Positions 4,872 to 5,664 of a DNA stretch of 5,664 bases are shown one piece after another (position 1 is the stretch's first letter; the number at the start of each line of letters is the position of its first letter). A program made the position numbers and the translations under genes. The notes under the pieces are model-generated. The model did not search any database and was not told where the DNA came from. It saw only the letters and a program-made list of their open reading frames with translations. Origin of the DNA: Actinomycetes bacterium (GTDB lineage: Bacteria; Actinomycetota; Actinomycetes; Actinomycetales; Demequinaceae). The stretch spans positions 1-5,664 of the forward strand of contig JAEYYZ010000042.1 of assembly GCA_023428185.1 (NCBI GenBank). The letters are read 5' to 3'.

Positions 4872-5664
4872 GTGACCGATCAAGGATCCGAATTGCGGAC
4901 ACGAAAGCCAGCCCAATTGCTGCTGGCGTTTTACGGCGAATTGGTAGTGGACCGCTATCACGAGCCCGTGCCCGCACCTGTGCTACTTGACGTGCTGGAT
5001 GGCGCTGGCATCGCTCCGCCCACCACGCGCGCCACTCTCAACCGCATGGCTCACAGGGGCATGCTCGAGCCGGTGCGGCGTGGTCGGGGCATCGGCTATG
5101 GCCTCACGGAAAGCGGCACGGAAGTGCTACGCGAAGCCGCAGGCCGCGTCAACCGCGAGCGCCCGTTTGATGCTCAAGGCAAGGGCTGGACGCTCGTGAC
5201 GTTCAGCCTCCCCGAGGGCCAGCGCACGGTGCGCCATCGTTTGCGTGCCACGCTCACCTGGGCCGGCTTCGCGCCGTTGCGCGACGGCCTGTGGGTGGCA
5301 CCGGGAGAAGTGGACCTCACCTCCGCGTTGGGTCCCATTGAGAACGAACTCCCCCACGGCACGGTCACGGCGTTCTTGGCTCAAGAGCTGGACGGCTTTG
5401 AGATGGGCAGTAGCGTGAGCGCGGCCTGGGAGATCGACGCGATCCGCGCTGAGCACGATGGCTTCCTTGCCGAATGGCGCCAGCCGGTGGAACTCAAGGG
5501 CACCATGCCCGCGCTCACCGCCCGTACGGAACTGGTGGCCGACTGGCTGGCGCTCTTGCGTGCGGACCCAGGTTTGCCGCCCCAGTATTTGGACGATGCT
5601 TGGCCCGCCAATGACTCCACGGCCACTTTCCGTGCGCGTCACCAAGAGGTGGCCAAAGACTCCG
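4872..5664 (+). CDS. PaaX-family transcriptional regulator (3' end cut by the window)
   Basis: 264 codons are visible and the frame is open at the window edge; PaaX proteins are usually about 270-310 residues, so most of it is here. The N-terminal winged-helix part (about 12-88) shows QLLLAFYGELV, then GIAPPTTRATLNRMAHRGMLEPVRRGRGIGYGLTESG, the probable recognition helix and wing. The central domain has WTLVTFSLPEGQRTVRHRLRATLTWAGFAPLRDGLWVAP (106-144), the hallmark of the family. The C-terminal part includes DPGLPPQYLDDAWP (232-245). PaaX is a dimeric repressor of phenylacetate catabolism in E. coli, released by phenylacetyl-CoA; other members sense other ligands. The gene follows the ATPase stop by one base (TAA-C-GTG), so it is co-transcribed and likely controls this importer. 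GTG 4872 lacks a nearby Shine-Dalgarno sequence; TTG 4893 has one and is an alternative start. Confidence 0.85.
   Translation, partial: MTDQGSELRTRKPAQLLLAFYGELVVDRYHEPVPAPVLLDVLDGAGIAPPTTRATLNRMAHRGMLEPVRRGRGIGYGLTESGTEVLREAAGRVNRERPFDAQGKGWTLVTFSLPEGQRTVRHRLRATLTWAGFAPLRDGLWVAPGEVDLTSALGPIENELPHGTVTAFLAQELDGFEMGSSVSAAWEIDAIRAEHDGFLAEWRQPVELKGTMPALTARTELVADWLALLRADPGLPPQYLDDAWPANDSTATFRARHQEVAKDS
4882..4886 (+). promoter_or_regulatory. Possible ribosome binding site for an alternative TTG start of the PaaX-type gene
   Basis: AAGGA ends 6 nt before an in-frame TTG at 4893, which would give a protein starting MRTRKPAQLLLAFYG, seven residues shorter. The GTG at 4872 has no Shine-Dalgarno sequence in its upstream 15 bases and would depend on translational coupling to the ATPase stop. 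Both starts leave the DNA-binding domain intact. Confidence 0.4.

Noticed and set aside
1..5664. CRISPR array, tRNA or rRNA genes, insertion sequences
   Set aside because: No regularly spaced repeats, cloverleaf-like sequence, ribosomal RNA sequence or transposase was seen.

Overview
The window is GC-rich, starts several genes with GTG, uses strong AGGAGG-type ribosome binding sites and encodes a lipoprotein with a classical lipobox. Together these suggest a high-GC Gram-positive bacterium, most likely an actinobacterium. That is an inference from composition and protein style, not from a marker gene. All recognisable genes are on the + strand.

Layout: (1) 1-1063 holds a two-gene AzlCD-type branched-chain amino acid exporter, with overlapping genes and an AzlC reading frame still open at the left edge. 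(2) 1064-1356 is a 293-base gap without a gene. It carries a TTGACA promoter-like element, a perfect 12-bp palindrome just upstream of it, two further inverted repeats, and an untranslated leader that can fold so that its 3' arm covers the ribosome binding site of the next gene. (3) 1357-4870 is a complete ABC importer of the nitrate/sulfonate/taurine (SsuABC/TauABC/NrtABCD) class: a substrate-binding lipoprotein, two different permeases and one ATPase. A strong GC hairpin sits between the binding-protein gene and the first permease. The last three genes are tightly packed (4-nt and 8-nt overlaps). (4) 4872-5664 holds a PaaX-family transcriptional regulator starting one base after the ATPase stop and cut by the right edge of the window.

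How it fits together: the lipoprotein would capture a small organic solute outside the membrane, the two permeases would form a heterodimeric channel, and the ATPase would drive import. The co-transcribed PaaX-type regulator probably controls the operon, possibly through the palindrome at 1194-1205. PaaX is classically a repressor relieved by phenylacetyl-CoA, so an aromatic or other organic acid is a reasonable candidate substrate, but nothing in the sequence fixes it. The AzlCD pair appears to be a separate neighbouring unit. The most interesting parts are the layered control region in front of the importer (palindrome, promoter, switch-like leader) and the unassigned substrate of a PaaX-linked, two-permease importer.
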